Of a stretch of 64,000 bases of DNA, positions 18,972 to 27,666 are shown piece after piece (positions within the stretch are counted from its first letter, which is position 1; every line of letters starts with the position of its first letter). The notes beneath the pieces are model-generated. The model saw only the letters and a program-made list of their open reading frames with translations. It searched no databases and had not been told where the DNA came from. The DNA comes from Polaromonas sp. P2-4 (GTDB taxonomy: Bacteria > Pseudomonadota > Gammaproteobacteria > Burkholderiales > Burkholderiaceae_C), in NCBI GenBank assembly GCA_024703855.1, contig CP087965.1:1976001-2040000 (forward strand), given 5' to 3'. Made by a program: the position numbers and the translations under genes.

Positions 18972-19946
18972 TTATTCGATCGGGCCCAGCTCGGTCAGTA
19001 CCTTGCCCCACAGCACCGTGTCGATGACCAACCGCTTTTTCAGATCGGCCGGGTCGGAGCCAGTCCAGGGCTGGTTTGACTGCGCCCGGTAGGCTTTTTG
19101 TGTGTCGGGATCGGCCATGATGCGCTGGCCGGTGGCCTGCAGCTTTGCCAGGATGTCCGCGGGCATCCTGGAGGAGCCGTAAAGAACCACGCCGTAGGTC
19201 CAGTCCAGCTTCTGGTATCCCTGCTCGAGAAAGGTGGGCACCGCCGGCAGGAATTCGCTGCGTTGCGGGCCCACGACCGCCAGGATACGCAGTTTGCCGG
19301 CTTTCTCCATCTCTCGAGCAATGCCAATGGAGACAAAGCCCATCTGCACCTGTCCGCCCAGCATGTCGCTGACCATGGGGCCCTCGCCGCGGTAGGCCAC
19401 GTGGACCATGTCCTTGCTGCCCATCTGTTTGGCCAGCAGGTGTTGCATGACATGGGTGGATGTCCCCGCGCCATAGGAGCCATAGGCCATCTTCTGGTTT
19501 TTGGCCAGGGCCGCCAACTCCTTGAGATTCTTGGCGGGCAGCTGGGCCGATACCGCGAACGCGAGCGGCGTTTTGGCAATACCTACGATGGGTGTGAAGT
19601 CTTCAATCGCGTTGTAGCTGGGCTTGGTGTTGAAGCCAGCGTTGGTCAACTGCGACGTGACTGTGATCAGCAGGGTGTAACCATCGGCCGGCGCCTTGGC
19701 CACCGCGTCGGCACCGATGGTGCCCGATGCGCCGGGGCGGTTGTCCACGACCACGGGGGTGCCCAGGGCGTCGGAGAGTTTCTTGGAGAACACCCGGGCA
19801 ATGTTGTCGCCATTGCCGCCGGGTGGGTAGGGCACGACGATCTTGATGGCGCGGCTGGGGTAGCGTTCGGTCTGGGCCTGCGTGAAAGGCGTCAGGCCTA
19901 GCAGGGCGAGCGCCGCGAAGGCACGTCGGCGAAGGGCGGTGGGCAT
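18972..19946 (-). CDS. TctC/Bug-family substrate-binding protein
   Basis: Intact periplasmic binding protein, 324 residues. Signal peptide MPTALRRRAFAALALLG, cleaved after FTQAQ; mature start TERYPSRAIKIVVPYPPGGN. Family blocks: VVVDNRPGASGTIGADAVAK, DGYTLLITVT, YGSYGAGTSTHVMQHLL, VAYRGEGPMVSDMLGGQVQM and VPTFLEQGYQKLD. I chose ATG 19946, not the longer upstream frame, because CAGGAG precedes it and the signal peptide begins there. It is the first gene of the minus-strand tctC-SDR-ALDH operon and a close relative of the TctC at 11446-12416. Confidence 0.93.
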   Translation of the reverse strand: MPTALRRRAFAALALLGLTPFTQAQTERYPSRAIKIVVPYPPGGNGDNIARVFSKKLSDALGTPVVVDNRPGASGTIGADAVAKAPADGYTLLITVTSQLTNAGFNTKPSYNAIEDFTPIVGIAKTPLAFAVSAQLPAKNLKELAALAKNQKMAYGSYGAGTSTHVMQHLLAKQMGSKDMVHVAYRGEGPMVSDMLGGQVQMGFVSIGIAREMEKAGKLRILAVVGPQRSEFLPAVPTFLEQGYQKLDWTYGVVLYGSSRMPADILAKLQATGQRIMADPDTQKAYRAQSNQPWTGSDPADLKKRLVIDTVLWGKVLTELGPIE

Positions 19947-20037
19947 CGTGTGGGTCTCCTGGAAATCATCCGCGCCAGGTTGTTGGCGTAGATGCATTCT
20001 CCGAAGATGTTGATCAAGCGCAAACACAAGACGCCTG

Positions 20038-20060
20038 CTTGTTCCGGATCTGTGAACAAG
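20038..20060. promoter_or_regulatory. Inverted repeat upstream of the tctC-SDR-ALDH operon
   Basis: CTTGTTC (20038-20044) and GAACAAG (20054-20060) are perfect 7-bp arms around a 9-bp spacer, 92-114 bp upstream of the tctC start at 19946. Size and position suit a dimeric regulator site (IclR or LysR type). No regulator gene is adjacent, since the neighbouring DNA is degraded. Confidence 0.4.
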
Positions 20061-20087
20061 CTGTAGTTTCACATGAGTGATCAGGGG

Positions 20088-20373
20088 GCGTGTACCGCAC
20101 GGGCGCTCACCTGTTCAGCGTCACCTACGGGCAGGCCAAATCCTAGAAGACGGCCGGTGTGACCACCGCCGACACGGGCGCCAAGATGTTCTTCATGGGC
20201 TATGAGCATGCGTTGTCCAAGCGCACCTTCCTGGCGGCGAATCTCTCGACCATGAGAAACGACAGCAAGGCCGCGTATGACTTCTGGCATCCGTCCAATA
20301 CCCTGCCCGGACCTGCTGGTCACACCGGATTCAAGTCGCGTCATATCTATGCTGGCATGAAGCACACTTTCTG
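20088..20373 (+). pseudogene. Outer-membrane porin, C-terminal fragment
   Basis: The last ~95 residues of a Gram-negative trimeric porin: GAHLFSVTYGQAKS, an in-frame TAG at about 20142, then GAKMFFMGYEHALSKRTFLA and the terminal beta-strand SRHIYAGMKHTF ending in Phe, as porins do. The signal peptide and first two thirds are missing. It is the first of several unrelated gene fragments in this interval and cannot make a porin. Confidence 0.75.
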
Positions 20374-20394
20374 AGTGTGCCTGGTAGATGCTCA

Positions 20395-20800
20395 AGCGGA
20401 ACCAGCCAAGCCGCTCCAAACCATTGGGGCCAGTTCTTGCTAAAGAAGAGTCCCAAGCTCGCGCCGACGCTGTGCGTTCATTCTTGAACTAATCGCGGCG
20501 ATGCTGATGCCAACTTGCGTGGTAGCAGAAATCGGGAATGCATAGCCCACACCCGCAGTCCCCTCAGGCCCGAAGTCTGTCATTTCTGTAAATCCAGTCA
20601 GGCGCGTTGCCTTGGCCAAGCGATGAAGCACAGCCAAAGTCATACCCAGACGCTCGTAAATTCGCGCATTTCGCGCATGTAGTGCCACGACCTCCGCGTC
20701 GGACTCTTGGGCGAGCATCCCCACACCGACCGCACTGATGCCGAGCGGGCGACGTTTACCTGGTTCCGCCACGAAGGCCTTGACCGGATAAGGGCCTTAC
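20395..20800 (-). pseudogene. IclR-family regulator, 3' fragment (duplicate of the IclR at 44312)
   Basis: The translated fragment EPGKRRPLGISAVGVGMLAQ to SSRMNAQRRRELGTLL matches the C-terminal half of the intact IclR at 44312-45103 almost residue for residue. The helix-turn-helix domain is absent. The copy ends next to an acyl-CoA dehydrogenase scrap. It is the product of a segmental duplication or recombination and has no DNA-binding part. Confidence 0.8.
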
Positions 20801-20829
20801 CGCCAGCGATGGCAGAACCCTGCACCGTA

Positions 20830-20932
20830 TTGCGATCCGCCCCGGTACACCGCCAATAATGTGGGACGCTGGCACACGGACGTTGTCCCGCAGTACATCG
20901 CCGGTCTTGGTGCCACGCTGGCCCATCTTCTT
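20830..20932 (-). pseudogene. Acyl-CoA dehydrogenase, short internal fragment
   Basis: About 34 residues, KKMGQRGTKTGDVLRDNVRV followed by PASHIIGGVPG, match the conserved region of acyl-CoA dehydrogenases where the order is K-x-G-x-R, a beta-strand, VRVPA and IGG. Nothing else of the gene is present. It lies between the IclR fragment and the CaiB fragment. Confidence 0.6.
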
Positions 20933-20979
20933 TGAAGGCTGAAATGCCGCCGGCACCTGGGCCGTCTGTGCGCGCCATC

Positions 20980-21350
20980 AGGGTAAAGGCGCCGACCGAC
21001 CTGGAGGTGGCCCGCAGGCTGATCCTGGACGCGGAAATCGTCATCGAAAACAACCGGCCCGGCGTCATGGACCGGCTCGATCTGGGTTATTCGAGTTTTT
21101 CCGAGGTTCGGCCGAAATTGTTGTACTGCTCGATCTCGGCCTATGGTCAGAGCGGGCCGCGCGCTGGCGAGGGCGGCTTCGACCTCACCATCCAAGCTTC
21201 CGCCGGTGTCATGAGCGTCTCCGGCAAGCCCGATGGGGCGCCGGTCAAATGCGGCGTGCCTGTGTCAGATTTTGCTTCTGGGCTATACGCAGCATTTTCA
21301 ATTGCCGCGTCGCTGGCCCATGTGGGTGCTGGTGGCCGCGGCTGTAAACA
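20980..21350 (+). pseudogene. CaiB/BaiF CoA-transferase, internal fragment
   Basis: Part of a family III CoA-transferase. APTDLEVARRLILDAEIVIE and ENNRPGVMDRLDLGYSS carry the family signature (N-x-R-P-G-V-M-D with the catalytic Asp), followed by YCSISAYGQSGPRAGEGGFD and SDFASGLYAAFSIAASLAHV. Both the N-terminal Rossmann part and the C-terminal half are lacking. Another scrap of CoA-linked catabolism in the debris zone. Confidence 0.72.
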
Positions 21351-21417
21351 GGACCTTCATTTGCGAACGAAGGAAAATAGTTGCGAATGAGGTGCGCTAT
21401 TTGAGAATATCTCAGCT

Positions 21418-22216
21418 TCACACGCGCTCGTAGATCGCCGCAATGCCCTGACCACCGCCAATGCATATGGTCACCAGCGCATAGCTCCCGCTCGTGCGGT
21501 GCAGTTCGGCAATGGCCTTGGTGGTAGTGATGGCCCCTGTAGCGCCAACTGGGTGGCCCAGCGAGATGCCCGAGCCATTGGGGTTAACCTTGGCCGGGTC
21601 CAAGCCCAGCTCCTGGATCACGGCGCAGGCCTGGGCGGCGAAGGCTTCGTTGGATTCGATCACATCGAGGTCGGACACCTTGAGCCCTGTGCGCTCCAGC
21701 ACCCTGCGCGTGGCGGACACCGGGCCGATGCCCATGTAGGCAGGCTCGACGCCCGCATGGGCATAACCCACCAGGCGTGCCAAGGGCTTGAGGCCGAGCG
21801 CCTGCACGCGCGCCCGAGGCCAACACCACAGCGACTGCGCCGTCGTTGATGCCCGAGGCGTTGCCGGTGGTGACCATGCCGCCTTGCTTGAACGCGGGCT
21901 TCATGCCGGCCAGCGTTTCCATGGTGGTGGCGGCGCGCACATGCTCGTCGGTGTCGAACAGCACGGTGCCTTTGCGCGTCTTGATTTCCACCGGAACGAT
22001 TTGTGCTTTGAAGCGGCCTTCGGCAATGGCGTGGGCCGCGCGGCGTTGGCTTTCGCATGCCAGCTGGTCTTGCATTTCGCGCGAAATCTTGTAGCGCTCG
22101 GCCACGTTTTCGGCGGTGATGGCGAGCGTGGTGTTGGGCACGTCCTTGAGTGCGCCACCAAAGGCGCCAATCGCGGTGCGGGCGGTGCTGACGACGAAGA
22201 CATCGTGGTGGGTCAT
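21418..22216 (-). pseudogene. Acetyl-CoA acyltransferase (thiolase) with a large internal deletion
   Basis: Starts MTHHDVFVVSTARTAIGAFG, then jumps from KDVPNTTLA straight to ITAENVAERYKISREMQD. In thiolases about 110 residues belong between these points, including the nucleophilic Cys block (LCGSGLQA type). The rest, ESQRRAAHAIAEGRFKAQIV, GNASGINDGAVAV and, after a frameshift near 21800, LGHPVGATGAITTTKAIAEL and CIGGGQGIAAIYERV, is normal, including the second-Cys motif. Without the first Cys it cannot perform thiolysis. It is followed upstream by an intact enoyl-CoA hydratase gene (28 bp gap), so it once belonged to a beta-oxidation operon. Confidence 0.82.
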
Positions 22217-22244
22217 GGCGTGCTCTCTCGAAAGTGAAACGGGT

Positions 22245-23039
22245 TCAGCGGCCCTGGAACTGCGCGGGCTGCTTGGCGTAGAAAGCCTCGATGCCCGCAG
22301 ACAGGTCGGCCGTGCGTGCGCATTCTGCAAAGGCCTGCGCTTCGGCGGCCAGCTGGGTGGGCAGGTCTCGGTCGAACGAGGCGCGCATGAGCCGGCGCAT
22401 ATGGCCCAGCGCCACCGTGGGGCCGTTGGCCAGGCGCTGTGCGAACTGTTCCACCGCCGCATCGAGCTCGGCCGCGGGCAGCACGCGGTTGATCAGGCCC
22501 AGGCGTGCGGCGTCCTGGGTGTCCATACTGTCGCCGAGCATGGCAATCTCCAGCGCGTGGCGCAGGCCAACCAGGCGCGGCAGCGCCCAGGAGGCGCCCA
22601 CGTCGCAGCAGGTGCCGATGTTGATGTAGGCCAGGTTGAAGCGCGTGCCCTCGGCCGCGTAGACAAAGTCGGCCTGCAGCATCAGGCTCAGGCCCCCGCC
22701 GGCGGCCACGCCGTGGACCTTGGCGATCACGGGTGCGTTGATCTGGGAGAGCAGGGTCATGGCCTCGTTGATTAGGCCCAGCAGGTCGGCCGCGCCCTGC
22801 ACCGGGTTGGCGCGCAAGGTGGCCAGGTCGCCGCCGGCCACGAAGGCCTTGCCGCTGCCGCAGAGCACGACGGCGCGCACGGTCGGGTCGGCGGCAATGC
22901 CGCGCACGGCCGCCAGCAGCGCCTGCGCCATGGGGATATCAATGGCATTGAATGCGGCGGGGCGGTTGAAGCGCAGCGTGGTGATGGCGCCGCTCCGCTC
23001 GACGAGCAAGGGGGAATCGGGGGTGGTGTGGGTGGTCAT
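22245..23039 (-). CDS. Enoyl-CoA hydratase/isomerase family protein
   Basis: Intact 264-residue crotonase-fold protein that would hydrate or isomerise an enoyl-CoA in beta-oxidation. Visible are ITTLRFNRPAAFNAIDIPMA, SGKAFVAGGDLATLRANP (oxyanion hole, GGD) and HGVAAGGGLSLMLQADFVYA (second oxyanion hole), then FNLAYINIGTCCDVGASW and the C-terminal helix FYAKQPAQFQGR. Upstream lies only the tail of an AMP-forming CoA ligase and downstream the deleted thiolase, so it is the one intact survivor of a broken beta-oxidation operon. Confidence 0.92.
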   Translation of the reverse strand: MTTHTTPDSPLLVERSGAITTLRFNRPAAFNAIDIPMAQALLAAVRGIAADPTVRAVVLCGSGKAFVAGGDLATLRANPVQGAADLLGLINEAMTLLSQINAPVIAKVHGVAAGGGLSLMLQADFVYAAEGTRFNLAYINIGTCCDVGASWALPRLVGLRHALEIAMLGDSMDTQDAARLGLINRVLPAAELDAAVEQFAQRLANGPTVALGHMRRLMRASFDRDLPTQLAAEAQAFAECARTADLSAGIEAFYAKQPAQFQGR

Positions 23040-23057
23040 GGATGGCAGTCAAAAAGG

Positions 23058-23165
23058 TCAGAGGTACAGGGCTTCGATTTCGGCCGCATACGTTTTGTAG
23101 ATACTGGAGCGGCGCACCTTCATGGTAGCGGTAACTTCGCCGTCGTCGTGGTCCAGGCCGGTGAC
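23058..23165 (-). pseudogene. AMP-forming acyl-CoA ligase, C-terminal tail only
   Basis: The last ~35 residues of a long-chain acyl-CoA-synthetase-type protein: LDHDDGEVTATMKVRRSSIY followed by KTYAAEIEALYL and a stop at 23058. This ending is typical of FadD-like ligases. The 5' part has been replaced by IS630 sequence. It sits just upstream of the hydratase gene on the same strand. Confidence 0.65.
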
Positions 23166-23620
23166 GCGGCTGCGGCCAGCACCGCGCCGCTGAGCACGTT
23201 CAGCGCCGCGAACAGCGTGGTGGTGCCGTGGCGTTTGTAGAGGAATTTCTCTCTTTCCTGCGAGAGATCGACACCGCGGTAGCCGCCGAGCTGGACGTCC
23301 ACTGCATCGTCGACAACTACGGCACGCACAACCATCCGGAGATCAAGGCGTGGCTGACAAGCAGGCCGAGCTGGCACATGCATTTCATCCCGACCTACAG
23401 TTCCTGGCTCAACCAGGTCGAGCGCTTCTTCTCGTTGATCACGGACAAGGCCATTCGCCGCGGCTCGTTAACCAGTGTCAAGCAGTTGGTGCAGCGCATC
23501 GACCAGTTCGTCTCGCACTGCAAAACCAACTGCCAGCCGTTTCGCTGGACCGCCACCGCCGATTCAATCCTCGAAAAGCTCCGACGACTTTGTTCACCTA
23601 TCAGCGGGGCAGGACACTAG
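23166..23620 (+). mobile_element. IS630-family transposase in two oppositely oriented pieces
   Basis: The plus strand (about 23237-23617) encodes the C-terminal half of an IS630 DDE transposase: EEFLSFLREIDTAV, LDVHCIVDNYGTHNHPEIKA (second Asp), PTYSSWLNQVERFFSLITDK (Glu) and FRWTATADSILEKLRRLC. On the minus strand directly to the left (about 23240-23166) is YKRHGTTTLFAALNVLSGAV, which in an intact protein stands immediately before the plus-strand part. The two parts are thus inverted relative to each other at about 23238. The N-terminal helix-turn-helix is absent here. Inactive. Confidence 0.72.
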
Positions 23621-23637
23621 CGTTTGCAAGCAGAAGA

Positions 23638-24717
23638 TCAGAAGTTGTGGACCAGGCCCAGAGCGTAGCCGTTACGTTTTTCGTATCGCCAACACCGCCA
23701 GCAAGCGCTGCAGCAATGTTTTTGTCCTGACCAACTGCAGCGTACACATAGGTGCGCTTGCTCAGGTCATAGGTCGTACCGATTTGGATACCGCGGGTTT
23801 TGCGTTCGGCCGTTGCCACGCCAGCAGCTGGCGTCGTTTTGATCTTGCCGCCGGAAACCGTGACGTACGGCGTGAAAGCACCCATTGGGAACCTGGAACC
23901 CAGTTCATACGAACGCGATTTCACTTCTTGACCGGCCACCAGATTGTTTTCGTGCTTGGAGTTTTCAAACTGGAAGTATGGAACAGCCATGCCCAGGTTG
24001 TAGCTCACAGCGAAAGCCACGTCAGACACTTTGGCGTTCGTTGCAGCAACTGCAGGAGGTCCAGCAACAGCAGGAGTTTGTCCTTTGGCTTGACCCAGAG
24101 CGAGCAAAGCGCTCACAGGGCCATTGTTGTAGCCAGCACCAGCGATGTAACCGGTGGTTTTGTTGACAACGCCAGCGACTTCGGTTTTCTCATGCGTGGT
24201 TTGGATACGGAGATCCAGGCCGCCAAACGAAGGGGGAGCGATAGCCGATGGCATTTTCCGAACGAGGGCCCAGGCCGCGACTACCAACACCGTGGACGCT
24301 ACCAAGGAAGTCACCGCCAGCCACGCCAGCAGTAGAAACGCTGTAGCCACGGACATCGTTAATGGTGTTCAGGTAGGTACCAATGGTTGCGGAACCGAAA
24401 GCGCCTGCCAGTTGCAATATAGCGGTGCGGGTCGCGCCGAAGGTGGTGCCTGCCAAGTCAGGGTTCACGCGGGTTTCAATGTTGAAGTTGGCTTTCAGGC
24501 CGCCACCGAGGTCTTCAGAACCGCGAACGCCCAGACGGCCAATGGTACGGGCGTTTTGTGCGCCAGCCAGGCTGGTGCTTTTAGCCGTTGCCGTGCCTTG
24601 CGTGGTTTTGTTGTAAGACGTGCCGAGGTCCAGGCGACCGTACAGGGTCACAGAAGACTGGGCGGAAGCTGCGCCTGCAACTGCGAGTGCAGCCAAAGCA
24701 ACTAGGGATTTTTTCAT
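23638..24717 (-). CDS. Gram-negative outer-membrane porin (two frameshifts)
   Basis: Trimeric general porin of about 355 residues. Signal peptide MKKSLVALAALAVAGAASAQ, then SSVTLYGRLDLGTSYNKTTQ and RLGVRGSEDLGGGLKANFNI (strand and loop pattern typical of burkholderial porins). The frame changes near 24270, resuming at PPSFGGLDLRIQ, and again near 23680; the corrected end is NGYALGLVHNF with the C-terminal Phe needed for outer-membrane insertion. The IS630 piece lies against its 3' end. It would allow diffusion of small hydrophilic or aromatic compounds across the outer membrane. Confidence 0.85.
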
Positions 24718-25295
24718 TACGAGTTTCTCCAAGGTTAAACATAGGGCTCGGGATTGAGAAACGCACATTTATCTGCATGCGGCCGAACCACGCCTGCGTC
24801 GATCTCTTTTGAGAGGAACGGAGATTCATCAACGGACTTCAGCAGAAAAAATGTCTCGATCTCGCTCACCTCCGCACGCCTAAGCGCGAGCGAGAAGCTG
24901 GCCCACGGTTGGAAAATTCCAAACGTGGGCGCATTCTGTCCACGCGACCTACCTCGTCAAAGAAAAATGAGAAGAAACTCTTGGCTATCGAGAAATATGG
25001 CGAAAACCCCTAAACGACGATTCGCGGACGATAGTCGCCTTGCGAAGATCGCCGTACCAAAGAGCTTTTCTGTGACTGGACGAGGCAATATCCCCGCATA
25101 CAGGGAATACTCTGTCCGGCAAAAATCCCATGGTCTGATCGTTGAGGCGTGCGCTTGCACGTGAGAGAGTTGTGCGCGCTCACCTGCTGTGCCCGCAGGG
25201 GAACCTACTTTGACCTGCATGCCAACCTTGTGTCGAGTGCGGCCTGTCACCAGGCGTGCCGTCGAGCTAAGCAGGCATGAGGCAGCGCATCTAAG
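24718..25295. other. Intergenic stretch between porin and IclR genes, no gene seen
   Basis: About 580 bp, less GC-rich than the surroundings, with no open frame that looks like a protein. The part next to the porin start (24718-24800) should hold its promoter. No tRNA or small-RNA structure was recognised. Confidence 0.5.
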
Positions 25296-25328
25296 GGCAA
25301 GGCGTATCGCTACATGATACGCCTTGCC
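25296..25328 (-). terminator. 13-bp hairpin spanning the IclR stop codon
   Basis: GGCAAGGCGTATC (25296-25308) pairs perfectly with GATACGCCTTGCC (25316-25328), loop GCTACAT. The IclR stop codon lies in the loop (25310-25312). There is no strong T-run downstream on the minus strand, so it may stabilise the 3' end rather than terminate efficiently. Confidence 0.55.
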
Positions 25329-26116
25329 AAAGCGGTCAACTTTGGAGCAATCTTCTCGCGCAACCAGGTTTCATCAAGGGCAAGTCCTTGAAATGAGCAA
25401 TTGATGGCCGCAACTTCGCTCCGATCAATTCGTCCCAATGGGACAGCCACGGCCTGGACATCCGGATGAATCTCACCCACCGACACGCAACAGCCCGTAC
25501 GGGCGTATTGCGTCAGGTTGCGCATCAGTTTCTCACCATGAAGTGTCCATTCCTCGGGAGACTTGACCCGCAGCTGATTAAGAAGTGCATCCCTCTCCTT
25601 GGGCAGGCAGGCCATGAGGTAGGCACGGCCGATGGCGGTGCCCGCAAGCGAGTGCGTCGTGCCGACATCCAGCGGGTACATGCCATGCGCGCTGGCGCGG
25701 ATCGCCTCGATGTACACGATGCTCAAGCGGTCCCGAATGCCGATAGAAACTGAGCTTCCGGTTTCCTCCGCAAGCTCCAGCATCAGGGGGCGAGCCTGGC
25801 GTCGTACCTTGAACAGCTGCAGCAGCGGATAGCCTAGCGACAGCACGGCGGAGCCGAGTCGGTACTTCCCGTAGCTCTCCGTCTGGGCCAGGTAGCCCAT
25901 GCACATCAGCGTATAGGTCAGCCGCGAAATAGTAGCGGTCGGCAGCCCGAGTCGCCGCGACAACTCCTTGTTGCCAAGCACAGGCAGGTCTGGCGTGAAG
26001 CATCGCAGCAACTCCAGGCCGCGCGCCAGCGTGGTGGCGAATTGGCGGTCGGCCTCGTATTCATGGAATCCGGCAGGAACCCGGCTGGGGGATAAAGAGG
26101 ATCTCGAATTTGACAT
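25310..26116 (-). CDS. IclR-family transcriptional regulator
   Basis: Intact 268-residue regulator. The winged helix-turn-helix lies at FATTLARGLELLRCFTPDLP and ELSRRLGLPTATISRLTYTL. The effector domain includes SSVSIGIRDRLSIVYIEAIR, GTAIGRAYLMACLP and CCVSVGEIHPDVQAVAVPLG. It is divergent from the nine-gene oxygenase operon starting at 26223, with 106 bp between them. This is the classic arrangement for a local regulator, so it probably senses the operon's substrate or an intermediate. The paralogous IclR at 4831 has similar architecture. Confidence 0.93.
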   Translation of the reverse strand: MSNSRSSLSPSRVPAGFHEYEADRQFATTLARGLELLRCFTPDLPVLGNKELSRRLGLPTATISRLTYTLMCMGYLAQTESYGKYRLGSAVLSLGYPLLQLFKVRRQARPLMLELAEETGSSVSIGIRDRLSIVYIEAIRASAHGMYPLDVGTTHSLAGTAIGRAYLMACLPKERDALLNQLRVKSPEEWTLHGEKLMRNLTQYARTGCCVSVGEIHPDVQAVAVPLGRIDRSEVAAINCSFQGLALDETWLREKIAPKLTALARRIM

Positions 26117-26136
26117 ATTGGAATGATCTTCAATAT
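26115..26136. promoter_or_regulatory. Candidate operator between IclR and the CCO2 operon
   Basis: ATATTG (26115-26120) and CAATAT (26131-26136) form an inverted repeat with a 10-bp spacer in an AT-rich patch of the divergent intergenic region. It touches the IclR start codon, so binding could repress the regulator's own gene as well as affect the operon. The arms are short; this is a candidate only. Confidence 0.4.
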
Positions 26137-26222
26137 ATCAAAATTTCCGTCCCGTGGTTACCGTCGTTTCCCTAAACTTCCCTTTGCCAATCGCAAAGGC
26201 ACAACAGCAAGGAGACAGTCTG

Positions 26223-27663
26223 ATGAAACTCGACGATTTGCCCGCACACGACATTCCGGCCCTGAGCGGCAACAACGCCCCGATCCATGAGGAAGATGTG
26301 TTCGAGGACATGACCGTGATCGGCGAGATCCCCAAGGATCTGAACGGCCTGTATGTGCGCAATGGCCCGAATCCTTTTTCCCGCCCGACTGGCGCTACCA
26401 CGCCTATGACGGCGATGGCATGGTGCATGCCGTCCAGTTCCAAAACGGCAAGGTGGTTTACCGCAATCGCTGGATCCAGACCCGGGCCTTGCAGGAAGAG
26501 CGTACCGCCGGCCACGCCCTCTGGAAGGGCCTGAAGGAGCCGATGCGCACGGACCGGCAGGACGAGCCACTCAAAAATACCTCGAATACCGACGTCAAGT
26601 ACCACGCCGGGCGGTTGATCACCATGTGGTACCGCTCTGGCATGCCCTATGCGGTTGACCCCCATACACTGGAAACCTTGGGCGCGGCCGACTACGACGG
26701 TGCACTAACGAAAATCTCGGCACACTCACGGCCAGACGAGCATACGGGTGAGTTACTGTTTTTTGACTACAGCCTGACCGCGCCGTACATGGAGTACGGC
26801 GTCATCGGTCCGGACCGCAAGCTGAAGCACAAAATTGAGGTGCCACTGCCCGGACCGCGTCTGCCGCACGACATGGCGGTCACCGAAAACTACACCATCC
26901 TGCACGATTTTCCGTTGTGGCCCGATGCCGAGGCCTTGAAGGCGGGGCGCTACAAGGTCCGTTTTCATGCCGACCAGCCCACGCGCTTCGGCGTGGTGCC
27001 GCGATACGGTTCGTCGCAGGACATCCGCTGGTTTGAAGCCAAGCCAACCTACATGCTGCATGTGGTGAACGCATGGGAGGAAGGTGACGAAGTGGTGATG
27101 GTGGGCACGCCCTACCGTATTCACACCACGGCCGACGGACAACTGGATGCCCGCCGCCTTGAGAACACTATCAATCAGCGCCAGCGCGACTTCATGCTTT
27201 ATGAATGGCGTTTTGACCTTAAGACCGGCAAGACCCACGAACGCGTCATCGATGACGTGCTCAACACCGAGTTCCCGGTCATCAACAGTCTCTATCAAGG
27301 CCGCAAGAACCGTTACTCGTACAACGTGCTGTTCCCACAGGGGGCAAAGAAGAGCCACGTTTCCCAGGGTTGGTGAAATATGACCTGAGCACGGGTGGCT
27401 ACGTGGCTTACAGTGCCGGGCCACAGTACTTTTACAACGAGCCCGGTTTCGCCCCGCGCGACAACAGCCAGAGCGAAGACGATGGCTATCTGGTGATGCC
27501 GGTCTGGAACCCCAATGACCAGCGCTCGGAGATCCAGGTGTTCGACTGCAAGGGGGCTCGCATCGCAGAGGGGCCGGTGGCCCGGATCGTTATGCCGCGA
27601 CGCATTCCGCATGGCTTTCATGCCACCTTTATCAGTCAGCAGACGCTGACGCGCTGGAAGTAA
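26223..27663 (+). CDS. Carotenoid-oxygenase (RPE65) family dioxygenase, CCO2 (two frameshifts)
   Basis: Non-haem iron C=C-cleaving oxygenase, about 480 residues. It starts MKLDDLPAHDIPALSGNNAP after AAGGAGA and includes GEIPKDLNGLYVRNGPNPF and YDGDGMVHAVQF. The four iron-ligand histidines are in VKYHAGRLI, KISAHSRPDEHTG, YTILHDFPLW and PHGFHATFI. A T is missing from a T-run near 26373 and one base near 27350. It is the first gene of a long operon. The layout resembles lignostilbene/isoeugenol-type oxygenases at least as much as true carotenoid cleavers. It would yield two carbonyl compounds. Confidence 0.9.
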
Positions 27664-27666
27664 ACC

